Part shown: positions 9,232 through 18,521 of the stretch, piece after piece | How positions within the stretch are numbered: position 1 is the first letter of the stretch | Layout: every line of letters starts with the position of its first letter | Assembly: GCA_947491945.1 (NCBI GenBank) | Contig: CANLLN010000013.1 | Span: 57,296-121,295, forward strand | DNA from: an uncultured Carboxylicivirga sp. | GTDB taxonomy: Bacteria > Bacteroidota > Bacteroidia > Bacteroidales > Marinilabiliaceae | Length of the DNA stretch: 64,000 nucleotides | Direction of reading: 5' to 3' | Translations under genes and position numbers: made by a program | The notes under the pieces: model-generated | Told to the model about the DNA's origin: nothing | The model's input: the letters and a program-made list of their open reading frames with translations, nothing else | Database searches by the model: none

Positions 9232-9498
9232 ATGGATAAACAAGCAACGGTATCTGCAAAAACTTACATATGGGTTGCCTTATTGCTGGTGGCTCTCACG
9301 ATTATATCAACCATCCTGAGTTCTTTAAATCTCGGTTACCTCAATGATCTTATGGCTGTTGGTGTGGCTGTGCTCAGTGCCCTTATTGTACTCTCTAAGT
9401 TTATGAATATAAAACTGAATGGTGGCTATGCACGCCTCTTATTTGCCGGTGTTATGGCCATGGCCTTATTGATATTTTTTGTCGCCTTTGTGGGCTAA
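9232..9498 (+). CDS. Prokaryotic cytochrome c oxidase subunit IV-like small membrane protein
   Basis: An 88-residue protein with three hydrophobic helices (about residues 11-30, 39-57 and 66-87) in the pattern of the COX4_pro family, which also covers NorF-like proteins. It follows the subunit-III-like gene by 23 bases, forming a two-gene unit. The KFMNIKLNGGYARLLFAG loop between helices two and three is typical of the family. It probably stabilises a heme-copper enzyme encoded elsewhere. Confidence 0.78.
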   Translation: MDKQATVSAKTYIWVALLLVALTIISTILSSLNLGYLNDLMAVGVAVLSALIVLSKFMNIKLNGGYARLLFAGVMAMALLIFFVAFVG

Positions 9499-9658
9499 GT
9501 TCAGGTTGATCCATAATCAAACCGCTTCACTAATAGAAGTGTTGATTCATTCACTGTAGAATTTATCAATGTCGCTTCTTTCTATAATTAAGGCAAGTCT
9601 CTCAATTGGGCTTCACTATTTTGAAATAACCAAGTATGTGAAGTCGATATCAGTCATT

Positions 9659-9701
9659 AAAAAAGCCCTTCCCTTCAAGTATTACAAGGAAGGAAGGGCT
9701 T
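9659..9701 (-). terminator. Intrinsic terminator of the nucleobase permease gene
   Basis: Arms AAGCCCTTCC (9663-9672) and GGAAGGGCTT (9692-9701) form a perfect ten-pair stem. Six A residues on the plus strand at 9659-9664 give a U tract on the minus-strand transcript. The rest of the 232-base gap between 9498 and 9731 holds nothing I recognise. Confidence 0.85.
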
Positions 9702-9730
9702 ATATAGATTGCAATGTGTTTTAATGTGGG

Positions 9731-10951
9731 CTATTCATGCTCCTCATCAATATGTACAGGCTTTGACCTATCGGGCAGTATCAGGTTCAGTATAACACCT
9801 ACCATGGAGGCCAGACCAATACCGGCCAGCGAGAAGTTTCCGAATTCGATTACAGCACCGCCAATGCCCACGGTTAGTATGATGGACACAATCACCTGGT
9901 TGCGCGTTTTGGTAAGATTGGCTTTTGATTCAACCAGGGTACGAATACCCACGCTGGCAATCATACCAAACAGTAGCAGCATAATACCACCCAGTACCGC
10001 TTGCGGGATAGATTTTAACAAACCACTAATTTTACCTATCACCGAAAAACAGATGGCTGTAATGGCGGAGATGCGCAAAATTTTTGGATCGGTTATTTTG
10101 GTCAGGGAGATGGCTCCTGTTACCTCCGAATAAGTGGTGTTGGGCACACTACCAATAATGGCAGCAAATGAGGTGGCAATACCGTCACCCAGCATGGTGC
10201 GGTGCAATCCCGGATCTTTTACAAAGTTTTTATTGGCTACGGCGCCAATGGCATACATATCCCCCACATGCTCAATAAGCGGTGCTATGGCTACGGGGAT
10301 CATATAAACGATCGCTTTCCAGCTCCACTCCGGCATAACAAAGGGGGGAAGACTTATCCAGTCTGCCTCCACAATGGGTGTGTAATCTACCCTGCCCAAT
10401 ATCATTGATAGCGCATAACCAGCAACAATACCCATAAAAACCGGAATGAGTTTGATGAGTCCTTTGGTGTAGATCACTACGAGCACGGCTGTGAGTAACG
10501 ATACCACGGCAATCAGCCAGTCTGTTTTAGCCATGTCTACACCGGCTGATGCAAGCGATAAACCTATCACCATAATGACAGGGCCTACCACCACTGAGGG
10601 GAATAACCGTTCTATAAAACCTAGTCCGCGTACCTTGATCAGGGCTGATACACTGATGTAGACAAAGCCTACAGCGATTAATCCCGATAGGGTGCCGGCA
10701 AGGCCGAATAACTTGGTAGCTTCTACAATGGGAGCAATAAAGGCAAAGCTACTGCCCAGGTACACCGGTACCTTTCCCTTGGTAATTAAATGGAACAGCA
10801 GGGTGCCGACACCTGCCGAGAATAATGCAATGGAGGGGTCAATGCCCACCAGCAAGGGTACTAATACAGTGGCGCCAAAGGCCACGAAAAGAAATTGAAT
10901 ACCAATGACGATCTGCTTGCTAAGGTGCATCGATGGTTTTGATTGCTTCAT
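9731..10951 (-). CDS. Nucleobase:cation symporter (uracil/xanthine permease family, NCS2)
   Basis: A 406-residue polytopic permease for uracil or purine bases. It shows the NCS2 features QxxFVAFGATVLVPLLVGIDP near the N-terminus, GVGTLLFHLITKGKVPVYLGSSFAFIAP in pieces, the central IAPLIEHVGDMYAIG (the conserved glutamate motif) and PNTTYSEVTGAISLTKI. The IEHVGD and NTTYSE motifs favour a uracil permease of the UraA/PyrP type. I use ATG 10951 and not the upstream ATG at 10999, because a -7 element lies between them. Single gene with its own terminator. Confidence 0.9.
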   Translation of the reverse strand: MKQSKPSMHLSKQIVIGIQFLFVAFGATVLVPLLVGIDPSIALFSAGVGTLLFHLITKGKVPVYLGSSFAFIAPIVEATKLFGLAGTLSGLIAVGFVYISVSALIKVRGLGFIERLFPSVVVGPVIMVIGLSLASAGVDMAKTDWLIAVVSLLTAVLVVIYTKGLIKLIPVFMGIVAGYALSMILGRVDYTPIVEADWISLPPFVMPEWSWKAIVYMIPVAIAPLIEHVGDMYAIGAVANKNFVKDPGLHRTMLGDGIATSFAAIIGSVPNTTYSEVTGAISLTKITDPKILRISAITAICFSVIGKISGLLKSIPQAVLGGIMLLLFGMIASVGIRTLVESKANLTKTRNQVIVSIILTVGIGGAVIEFGNFSLAGIGLASMVGVILNLILPDRSKPVHIDEEHE

Positions 10952-10981
10952 AATGATGATAACGTTATGTGTTTGACGGCG

Positions 10982-11009
10982 CAAAATTAAGAATATCATG
11001 CTAAATCAA
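10982..11009 (-). promoter_or_regulatory. Promoter candidate for the nucleobase permease
   Basis: On the minus strand TTG (11007-11009) is followed after 17 bases by TAATTTTG (10989-10982). It lies upstream of ATG 10951 but inside the longer reading frame, so it supports the shorter start. Confidence 0.5.
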
Positions 11010-11069
11010 GGTATACTAATTCATATTTAGTGACTTTCTCCCTAAGAATGAATTGTGGTAAAACGATTT

Positions 11070-11101
11070 TTTGGGTGTCACGATTAAAAATATTAGGTTT
11101 G
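11070..11101 (+). promoter_or_regulatory. Promoter for the SLC12-like transporter gene
   Basis: TTTG at 11070-11073, 20 bases, then TAGGTTTG at 11094-11101; the gene starts at 11122. This matches the Bacteroidota consensus well in both boxes and spacing. Confidence 0.6.
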
Positions 11102-11121
11102 TTTAAGTTGATCAATATTAT

Positions 11122-13344
11122 ATGCGAAAATCACTAACGAATCCTAACGCCGGTTTTGGTGCCACGGCGGTGTTTATGACCGCCATCTCCACCATTTTGG
11201 GCGCGATTCTTTTTTTACGCTTTGGATACGCCCTGGCCAATGTTGGACTGGGGGGCTTGCTGGCCATTATACTTATTGGTCATATTGTTACGGTACCCAC
11301 GGCCCTGGCGGTAGCTGAAATAGCTACCAATCAACGAGTTCAGGGAGGAGGCGCATATTACATTATTTCCCGATCGTTCGGACTGAATATTGGCGGTGCC
11401 ATTGGTCTGGCACTTTACCTGTCGCAAGCTGTAAGCGTGGCTTTCTATATTATTGCCTTTGGAGAGGCTTTTGACCCACTTATCCCCTATTTGCCTTTTG
11501 AGGTGGAGCCATTAATGTTTAAAAAGATGGTCACTTTGGTATTGATGACCATCCTGGCCGTAGTAGTGGTTCTGCGCGGTGCCAACATTGGTATGAAGGC
11601 CCTTTATGGCGTAGTTATTTTACTCTTTATATCCATTATTTTCTTTTTGCTGGGTAAGCCGGTTAGCGAGGGCATTGAGGTAAGTTATAATAATACGATT
11701 AGTGGGGGCGATAATTTTTTCTTTGTGTTTACCATTATCTTTCCTGCATTCACAGGCATTGCTGCCGGATTGGGTCTTTCAGGAGATCTTAAGGATCCTA
11801 AGAAGGCCATTCCCCGGGGCACCCTTTTAGCAACGCTCACCGGTATGATCGTTTATGTGATAGTGGCTTTTAAACTAGCTGCTTCTGCCACTCCGCAGGA
11901 TATGCAGAATGATCAGCTGATTATGGCTCGTATTGCCGTGTGGGGTCCCATCATACCCGTAGGCTTGGCGGCTGCCTGTCTGTCATCGGCCATCGGATCG
12001 CTGCTGGTTGCGCCCCGAACCCTACAGGCCATAGGCTTTGACTGTATTTTACCTTTCGAAAACTTTAATAACTGGATTGCCCGGGGGCGTGAGAATGACA
12101 ATGAGCCCATCAACGGCAGTATTATCACCATTGCCATTGCTTATTTTTTCATCATCATTGGCGATGTGGATTTTGTGGCAGAGATTATCTCCATGTTCTT
12201 CATGATTACCTATGGTTTTATCTGCCTTATCTCTTTTCTGGAACATTTCGCCGCCGATCCCTCCTACCGACCCACTTTTAAGTATAACCGGTGGTATTTC
12301 TCCTTGCTGGGTGCTATCTTGTCATTCTGGCTCATGTTTCAGATGAAATGGACTTATGCGGCGCTGGCATCCCTGATGATGGCATTAAGCTACTATTTTA
12401 TCACGGTGGCTAATCCTGAGCGTCAAGGACTTGAGAAGCTGTTTAAAGGCGTTGTGTTTCAGCTGAGCAGGCAGATACAGATATTTGTTCAAAGGGCCAA
12501 TAAGGATGAGCAGGAAGGTCATTGGCGTCCCTTTGCGATTTGTGTATCTGAGGATTCATTTAAGCGACAGGCGGCCTTTGATCTGTTACGCTGGGTGTGT
12601 TACAAACATGGCTTTGGTACCTATATTCATTTTATAAAAGGCTTCCTTACAAAAGATACCTATGCCGAGTCTCAGGCGGTTCTCAAACGACTCATTCATC
12701 AATCTGAGGGTAGTCAAAGCCGCCTTTACCTCGACACCATTATCAGCCCCTCCTATACTTCGGCCATTGCACAGGTGATACAGTTGTCGGGTATTAGTGG
12801 AAAGGGTAATAACCTCATCTTATTTGAGTTCTCGAGAAGTAATCCTGAGGCTTTACGACATGCTTTGGGTAATTACGAGTTGTTTGAGGCCACAGAATTT
12901 GATGTGTGTGTGCTCAACTCGTCCTATAAAGGATTTGGTTATAAGCGCGAGATTCATGTGTGGATTAGTGCGCTCGATTTCAGAAATGCCAACCTGATGA
13001 TATTGCTGGCCTATATTATTTCGGGTCATCCCGAATGGCGCAATGCTACCATTCGCATATTTGCTACCTTCCCCGAGAATCAGATTGAGAAGCAACGAAA
13101 GAGGCTGCTGGAACTTATACAGGAAGGGCGCCTGCCAATTTCACCGGCCAATGTTGTGTTTTTGCCCATGAGTGGCACGCAGACAACGCACGAAATAATT
13201 ATGAAGCACAGCGCTGATGCAGATCTCGCCATTGTGGGTTTTAAACCTGAACGAGTGAAGGAAAACCCGGATTTACTTATTGAGTATGGCGACATGGGCA
13301 ACGTGTTGTTTGTTAATACCTCACACAAAAAAGATATTAAATAA
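11122..13344 (+). CDS. SLC12-like APC-superfamily transporter (cation-chloride or amino-acid type)
   Basis: A 740-residue protein: an N-terminal transport domain of about 12 TM segments (residues 10-435) with the APC-superfamily first helix FMTAISTILGAILFLRFG and GLSGDLKDPKKAIPRGTLLAT after the intracellular loop, and a C-terminal soluble domain of about 300 residues (440-740) as in SLC12 Na-K-Cl cotransporters. The soluble part ends with an Rossmann-like PMSGTQTTHEIIMKHSADADLAIVGF stretch (shown in part). In bacteria such proteins may carry amino acids or ions; the substrate cannot be read from the sequence. The next gene starts after three bases. Confidence 0.82.
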   Translation: MRKSLTNPNAGFGATAVFMTAISTILGAILFLRFGYALANVGLGGLLAIILIGHIVTVPTALAVAEIATNQRVQGGGAYYIISRSFGLNIGGAIGLALYLSQAVSVAFYIIAFGEAFDPLIPYLPFEVEPLMFKKMVTLVLMTILAVVVVLRGANIGMKALYGVVILLFISIIFFLLGKPVSEGIEVSYNNTISGGDNFFFVFTIIFPAFTGIAAGLGLSGDLKDPKKAIPRGTLLATLTGMIVYVIVAFKLAASATPQDMQNDQLIMARIAVWGPIIPVGLAAACLSSAIGSLLVAPRTLQAIGFDCILPFENFNNWIARGRENDNEPINGSIITIAIAYFFIIIGDVDFVAEIISMFFMITYGFICLISFLEHFAADPSYRPTFKYNRWYFSLLGAILSFWLMFQMKWTYAALASLMMALSYYFITVANPERQGLEKLFKGVVFQLSRQIQIFVQRANKDEQEGHWRPFAICVSEDSFKRQAAFDLLRWVCYKHGFGTYIHFIKGFLTKDTYAESQAVLKRLIHQSEGSQSRLYLDTIISPSYTSAIAQVIQLSGISGKGNNLILFEFSRSNPEALRHALGNYELFEATEFDVCVLNSSYKGFGYKREIHVWISALDFRNANLMILLAYIISGHPEWRNATIRIFATFPENQIEKQRKRLLELIQEGRLPISPANVVFLPMSGTQTTHEIIMKHSADADLAIVGFKPERVKENPDLLIEYGDMGNVLFVNTSHKKDIK

Positions 13345-13347
13345 GTC

Positions 13348-14973
13348 ATGAAAGAAAAGTGCCAGTCAGCGCCAAATTTTTTCGATACCATTGAACGAGT
13401 GTGCAAGAGTCGTCAGCTTGTTATCGTTGGATTTATTATGGCCGCTTTTACATTATTATCTTTGTTGCTTTTTAACATGCGGGTAAGTGAAGGAGGCGAT
13501 GACAGTACCTATATTATTCGTGCCGTTAATTTTATTAACGATGGGGCCTACCCTTCTTTCCAGGGGCCACTGTATCCTGTTTTTCTGTCTTTCTTTGTGG
13601 CCATTTTTGGTCTTAACCTGGGCGTGCTAAAGCTTTCATCACTGCTTCTGATGGTGGCCGGCATATGGTTTTTTTACCGCGTGTTTAGGGAACGTATACC
13701 CTATGTAGTGCTGTTTGGTACTTTGTTAATAACCAGTTTTAGTAGTTTTTATATTTATTTTAGCAGCCAAACCTATAGCGAAGCGCTCTTTATACTGCTG
13801 CAACTGCCGGTTTTCGGGTTTGTGTTTAAGTTGGATGAGCGTAAAGACAATCAACCGGCCTGGACTTTATTGCTGGGGCTCAGTCTGGCTATATTAGCCA
13901 CTTACCTTACGCGTACCGTGGGGGTCGGAGCGCTCATTGCCGTATTGATCTTTTTTATCTTTCGTAAGCGCTACAAGGAAGGATTACTGGTAGCGGGCGG
14001 ATTTGTGGTGTTACTTTTCTTATTTCTGCTTCTAAAAAGCGCCATTTGGCACAATGGTTTTTTTGATAGTGGTCAGGCCAGTACACTTCTCTATAAGCAC
14101 CCTTATCAGATGGATCAGGGCAAGGAAACGCTGGGTGGTTTTTTGGGTCGTTTTATCGATAATTCAAACCTGTATCTGTCGAAGCACTATCTGCGTATGA
14201 CCGGTCTGCGGGCTGCAGAGGTAAAATCGGTAAACGGGGTTTTTACCCTTGTTTTGTATTTCCTGTTTATCCTTGGTAGCATCAGGGCCTTTAAAAGGGA
14301 TAGCTACCTCTTTTTCACCGCGCTATACACTGCGGTTATGTTGGGTATCACCTTCGTTGTGTTGCAAAAGCTGTGGGATCAATACCGATTGATAGTGCCC
14401 TTTTTTAGTTTTATGACCCTGATATTACTCTATGGAATCTACGGCTTGGCTGCTTATCGTAAAAGCCAATGGCCCGGGCGTATGGTAATGGCTCTGGTGA
14501 TATTTTGCTGTGGCAGTACTTTGCTGCATAGCTTCGCCAGCGTTGATCTTTTAACGCTGCGTAAGAACCTAAAGGGCGATCTTTATGAGGGATATACCGA
14601 TGATTGGCGGAATTACCTTTCAATGGCCGAATATGTGGGTGATGAACTGCCAGAAGAGGCCTATGTTGCTGTTCGAAAACCCAATATGGCACGAATCTAT
14701 GCGGGGGGCAAGAAGTTTTACGGTATTTACCGCTACGATACTGACGATCCGGATCTGCTCTTACAGCGTTTGCGCGATCGTAAGGTAAGCCACGTTATAA
14801 TGGCCAGCCTGCGTAAGAATCCTAATATTAATAATGGACAGACCATCAATACCATACAGCGTTATTTGTATATAGTATCTAAAAAATATCCTGAACTGTT
14901 TAGGTTAGAGCATCAGATCGGTAGCGTTGAGCCTTCTTACCTTTTCAGGATTGATTATGGCGTTGTAGAATAA
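13348..14973 (+). CDS. GT-C fold (GT39-like) membrane glycosyltransferase
   Basis: A 541-residue membrane protein with about 12 hydrophobic segments and a soluble C-terminal tail. The first extracytoplasmic loop has the acidic pair EGGDDSTYI (Asp51-Asp52) followed by FINDGAYPSFQGPLYPVFLSF (in part), the arrangement of the catalytic loop in ArnT/PMT-type transferases that use polyprenyl-phosphate sugars. The acceptor is unknown. The next gene encodes a GT2 of the polyprenyl-phosphate-sugar synthase type, which could make its donor. Three bases separate it from the upstream transporter. Confidence 0.65.
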   Translation: MKEKCQSAPNFFDTIERVCKSRQLVIVGFIMAAFTLLSLLLFNMRVSEGGDDSTYIIRAVNFINDGAYPSFQGPLYPVFLSFFVAIFGLNLGVLKLSSLLLMVAGIWFFYRVFRERIPYVVLFGTLLITSFSSFYIYFSSQTYSEALFILLQLPVFGFVFKLDERKDNQPAWTLLLGLSLAILATYLTRTVGVGALIAVLIFFIFRKRYKEGLLVAGGFVVLLFLFLLLKSAIWHNGFFDSGQASTLLYKHPYQMDQGKETLGGFLGRFIDNSNLYLSKHYLRMTGLRAAEVKSVNGVFTLVLYFLFILGSIRAFKRDSYLFFTALYTAVMLGITFVVLQKLWDQYRLIVPFFSFMTLILLYGIYGLAAYRKSQWPGRMVMALVIFCCGSTLLHSFASVDLLTLRKNLKGDLYEGYTDDWRNYLSMAEYVGDELPEEAYVAVRKPNMARIYAGGKKFYGIYRYDTDDPDLLLQRLRDRKVSHVIMASLRKNPNINNGQTINTIQRYLYIVSKKYPELFRLEHQIGSVEPSYLFRIDYGVVE

Positions 14974-15000
14974 GGTATTTTTAACAGAGAGTTAGAATAT

Positions 15001-16428
15001 ATGAAAGTGAATGAAGAGCGGAGAGCCTATTTTGAATCCAGGGCTGACAATTGGGTGAAGTATCGCAAACGGCGGGCTTATTACTGGGATTCCATCACGC
15101 GTTACTGCAATTACTACATTCATGAGGAGAGCTCAGTTTTGGAGATTGGCTGCGGGTCGGGTGAGCTTTTGGCGGCTATCAACGGGCGGTCTAAGGTGGG
15201 TATTGATTTTTGTGCACCCATACTAGAGCAGGCAAGGGAGCAGTTTCCACACCTCGATTTTCACCTGATGGCAGCCGAGAATATTCAACTGAACCAACAG
15301 TTCGATGTTATTATCCTCTCTAATCTAATAGGTGTTATCGATGATATTGAACATGTCTTCAACGAACTGAAGAAAGTGTGTCACGAACAAACCCGTATCA
15401 TTGTAACTTATTACAACCGACTGTGGGAGCCCGTTATCACGCTGGCCGAGTGGCTGCGTATTAAAAAGCCTACGCCTGAGCAGAACTGGTTGTCAGCAGG
15501 CGATATTGCCAATCTGCTTTACCTGGCTGGCTTTGATGCCTACAAGAAAAATCGCAGTATGCTCTTGCCCTATCGCATACCCGTGTTATCGTGGTGTCTC
15601 AACCGCATCGTTTCGCGTCTTCCTTTTTTTCAGCTATTGGGTCTCAATCAGTTTGTTTTTGCCCGGCCTTTTCCTCCGCGCCTGTCGCAGTCCGAGGTCG
15701 ATCAGCGTTATTCGGTGTCGGTGGTTGTGCCTGCGCGTAACGAGAGTGGCAATATAGAATCTGCTATCCGGCGCACACCGGCGATGGGTAAGTTCACCGA
15801 GTTGATTTTTGTAGAAGGAAATTCAACCGACGATACCTGGGACACCATTCAGCGTATGGCGCTTAAATACGGCGATTCGCATCGTATTAAAATTATGCAG
15901 CAGGAAGGAAAGGGTAAGGGCGATGCGGTTCGCAAGGGGTATGCTGCGGCCGAAGGTGATATTCTGATGATTCTGGATGCCGATCTTACCGTGCCTCCTG
16001 AAGATTTACCTAAGTTTTATAATGCCATAACCCGTGGCAGGGGCGAGTTTATCAACGGCGTGCGACTGGTTTATCCCATGGAGAAGAATGCCATGCGATC
16101 GCTGAATACCATTGGTAATCATTTTTTCTCGCGCCTGTTTAGCTGGATACTGGAGCGCCCCATCAAAGATACCCTTTGTGGTACCAAGGTAATGTTTCGC
16201 AAGGATTATGTAAAGCTGGCCGCTAACCGTAAGTTCTTTGGCGACTTTGATCCCTTTGGTGATTTCGACCTTCTGTTTGGTGCCTATAAGCTCAACCTTA
16301 AGATTGTGGATTTGCCCATTCGTTATCGTGAACGAAAGTATGGCGACACGAATATATCACGTTTTAGCCATGGCTTTATATTACTGCGCATGGCTGCCTT
16401 TGCTGCGGCAAAAATTAAATTTTGGTAG
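15001..16428 (+). CDS. Fusion: SAM-dependent methyltransferase + GT2 glycosyltransferase
   Basis: A 475-residue two-domain protein. Residues 1-200 form a class I methyltransferase with motif I VLEIGCGSGE (46-55) and an acidic LSNLIGVIDDIEHVF region. Residues from about 235 to the end form a GT2 domain beginning SVVVPARNESGNIESAI, with the metal-binding DADLTVPPEDLP at about 326 and the FGDFDLLFGAYKLNLKIVDLPIRYRERKYG region typical of dolichyl/undecaprenyl-phosphate sugar synthases. It is likely cytoplasmic at the membrane face, supplying a lipid-linked sugar to the preceding GT-C enzyme. The methylation target is unknown. Confidence 0.82.
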   Translation: MKVNEERRAYFESRADNWVKYRKRRAYYWDSITRYCNYYIHEESSVLEIGCGSGELLAAINGRSKVGIDFCAPILEQAREQFPHLDFHLMAAENIQLNQQFDVIILSNLIGVIDDIEHVFNELKKVCHEQTRIIVTYYNRLWEPVITLAEWLRIKKPTPEQNWLSAGDIANLLYLAGFDAYKKNRSMLLPYRIPVLSWCLNRIVSRLPFFQLLGLNQFVFARPFPPRLSQSEVDQRYSVSVVVPARNESGNIESAIRRTPAMGKFTELIFVEGNSTDDTWDTIQRMALKYGDSHRIKIMQQEGKGKGDAVRKGYAAAEGDILMILDADLTVPPEDLPKFYNAITRGRGEFINGVRLVYPMEKNAMRSLNTIGNHFFSRLFSWILERPIKDTLCGTKVMFRKDYVKLAANRKFFGDFDPFGDFDLLFGAYKLNLKIVDLPIRYRERKYGDTNISRFSHGFILLRMAAFAAAKIKFW

Positions 16429-16523
16429 AATAGGCGCTTTTAACTTGTTTAGGCAGCTATTTTTTCCAAATTTTACGCTCTTAACGTAGTTTTTCCCGAG
16501 GGATTAACTCAGAAAATTAAACC

Positions 16524-16994
16524 ATGAAGATAGCAATCTTTCCCGGCTCGTTCGACCCCTTTACAGTAGGACATGAAGATGTTGTGCGACGCGGATTAAG
16601 CCTTTTTGATAAGATAATTATAGCTGTGGGCTATAACTCCAATAAAAAAGATTACTTCCCGCTGGAGGATCGGATGAAGTGGATCAGGGATGTGTTTGTG
16701 GATGATAAACGAGTGGAAGTAGCCAAGTACGAGGGGCTTACGGTGGATTTTGCCAAAGAGGTGGGATGTACTCATATATTAAGGGGTATTCGTACTGCAG
16801 CTGACTTTGAGTACGAACGTGCCATTGCGCAGGTGAATAAGGCCATGAGTGGTTTCGACTCCGTATTTTTATTAACTACACCTGAACATACTCCGGTGAA
16901 CAGCTCCATTGTTCGTGATATTGTGAAGCATGGTGGTGATGCCGGTCAGTTTCTGCCGGAAGCCATTAAAATCAATCTTCAAAAGTACTTGTAG
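16524..16994 (+). CDS. coaD: Phosphopantetheine adenylyltransferase
   Basis: Penultimate step of coenzyme A synthesis: transfers AMP from ATP to 4'-phosphopantetheine. The 156-residue length is standard. It shows FPGSFDPFTVGHEDVVRRG (the T/HxGH nucleotide-binding motif, residues 6-18), ILRGIRTAADFEYE (about 87-100), the active-site ELL-region equivalent FLLTTPEHTPVNSSIVRDI and ends as usual with FLP-EAIKINLQKYL. The next gene starts directly after its stop, so they are co-transcribed. Confidence 0.97.
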   Translation: MKIAIFPGSFDPFTVGHEDVVRRGLSLFDKIIIAVGYNSNKKDYFPLEDRMKWIRDVFVDDKRVEVAKYEGLTVDFAKEVGCTHILRGIRTAADFEYERAIAQVNKAMSGFDSVFLLTTPEHTPVNSSIVRDIVKHGGDAGQFLPEAIKINLQKYL

Positions 16995-18449
16995 ATGCGT
17001 ACCCTTGCCTTTGTGTTCATGCTTTTGATTAGCAGCTTTGCGCTGGCGCAGTCCACATCGCAATGGGTGACGTTAAAGGGCAAAGCTCCCGAATATGCAG
17101 GATACAGCCTGGTGATGCGAAAAGTGGTGAACCCCATTTCGCGCGAAGAGGCTGACCTGATGGTGCTTCATGTTGACGAGCATGGGTATTTTCAGCAGCA
17201 GATTGAACTGTCAAATGTGGTTTATGCCAGCATTGATATGGGACGTTTTCTGGGGTATATCTATCTGGAGCCTGGACAGACCTATGAATTGGTGCTGCCG
17301 CCTTTTCAGCCCCGCAGCGATGCGGAACGGTTTAACCCTTATTTTGTGCCAGAGGTAATTGAACTTGGTATCGCCAATGAAGAAGCGCAGGTGCTTAACA
17401 AGCGAATGAAACGTTTTGATGAGCAGCTGAGCACCGCGTATAACGAAAATGCCGTGAGGGTATTTGCACGGAGCGATGTGCAGCGGGCAAACCACATTAT
17501 TGAGGGGCTCGATAGCATCACCAAAGGATGCGATTATCTTCAAGAGTATAGCCGTTATGCCTATGGCGAATTACTCACCCTGGCCTATAAACGCAATAAA
17601 CGTATGGCCATGCACCTCACCTTCAGTGGTGACTCCATCAATATGTTTATGCCAGCCTTTATTAAATCTTTTAATACGCTTTTTAAAGGCTTTTTTACTT
17701 ATTATTTCTCGTCGAACAGGGGCGATGCCTTGCGCGATGCCTACAATCAAGGGGCAACTTTCGATAGTCTATCGTATCTCTTGCAGAAGGACACACTTTT
17801 TGCAAACCATGAGTTAGCCGATTTGGTACTGATGAAGGGTATGTATGATGCCTTTTATTCAGGGCGCTATGATGAGGAAAGAATTATTCAGCTCTACCGG
17901 CAGGCTGCTGAAACAGGTTCCAGACCTGATATCCGTAATATTGCACAAGGATTACACCGCAAAGTTACGTGGCTGCGCACGGGCAGTGCTGCACCCCCGT
18001 TTACCTTGTACAGACTTGATGGACGCGAGCGCTCCCTAAGTGATTATGAGGGTAAGTTTGTGTACCTTAATTTTATGCATACCAGTAATCATACCTGCAG
18101 GCAGGAGCTGGAGCTGCTGAATGTACTATCGAAACAGATGCGGCGCGAGATGATCATTGTTACCATTATTATGGATGAAGATCCTACGGCTGCACAAAAG
18201 CTGGTAAAAGAAAATAAGTACAAATGGGATTTTCTGCATTATATCGGTATGCCTAAGGTAGTGAGTGACTACCGTATTAAGGCGCTGCCCATGTATTTTG
18301 TGATTGATCCATCACAGAAGCTACGCTTAGTACCCGCACCATCGCCCACCGAAAGCTTTGCCCCCATTTTTATGGAAGCACAGCGCAGTTACCGTTACGA
18401 GCAATTGCGTAAGGACAGGCCCAGCGAGAAAAGTATTTATGACTTTTAG
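16995..18449 (+). CDS. Exported thioredoxin-fold (TlpA-like) protein with a degenerate active site
   Basis: A 484-residue protein with a signal peptide (MRTLAFVFMLLISSFALAQS) and a C-terminal thioredoxin-fold domain (about residues 330-475) after a long helical middle region. In that domain YLNFMHTSNHTC aligns with the usual NFWATWCxxC, so the CxxC motif is NHTC here: the first, nucleophilic cysteine is Asn and only the second Cys remains. The cis-Pro region IKALPMYFVID is kept. It probably acts in the periplasm without disulfide exchange. Start codon abuts the coaD stop with no spacer. Confidence 0.7.
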   Translation: MRTLAFVFMLLISSFALAQSTSQWVTLKGKAPEYAGYSLVMRKVVNPISREEADLMVLHVDEHGYFQQQIELSNVVYASIDMGRFLGYIYLEPGQTYELVLPPFQPRSDAERFNPYFVPEVIELGIANEEAQVLNKRMKRFDEQLSTAYNENAVRVFARSDVQRANHIIEGLDSITKGCDYLQEYSRYAYGELLTLAYKRNKRMAMHLTFSGDSINMFMPAFIKSFNTLFKGFFTYYFSSNRGDALRDAYNQGATFDSLSYLLQKDTLFANHELADLVLMKGMYDAFYSGRYDEERIIQLYRQAAETGSRPDIRNIAQGLHRKVTWLRTGSAAPPFTLYRLDGRERSLSDYEGKFVYLNFMHTSNHTCRQELELLNVLSKQMRREMIIVTIIMDEDPTAAQKLVKENKYKWDFLHYIGMPKVVSDYRIKALPMYFVIDPSQKLRLVPAPSPTESFAPIFMEAQRSYRYEQLRKDRPSEKSIYDF

Positions 18450-18454
18450 GGTCT

Positions 18455-18484
18455 TTTGTTAATAAACCCTTTTTAGTATATTTG
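18455..18484 (+). promoter_or_regulatory. Promoter of the PspA operon
   Basis: TTTG (18455-18458), 18 bases, TATATTTG (18477-18484), 37 bases before the first gene. A clear match to the Bacteroidota vegetative consensus; no sigma-54 GG-N10-GC element of the kind that drives E. coli pspA is seen here. Confidence 0.65.
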
Positions 18485-18521
18485 GTTTCTTTCATGTACC
18501 AAATAATAACATCATACCATT

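Noticed and set aside
9714..10133. 139-codon plus-strand frame opposite the nucleobase permease
   Set aside because: Antisense shadow of a clear transporter gene; its sequence is an artefact of the permease codons.
18455..18521. Sigma-54 promoter for the PspA operon
   Set aside because: No GG-N10-GC element at proper spacing; a vegetative Bacteroidota promoter is present instead.
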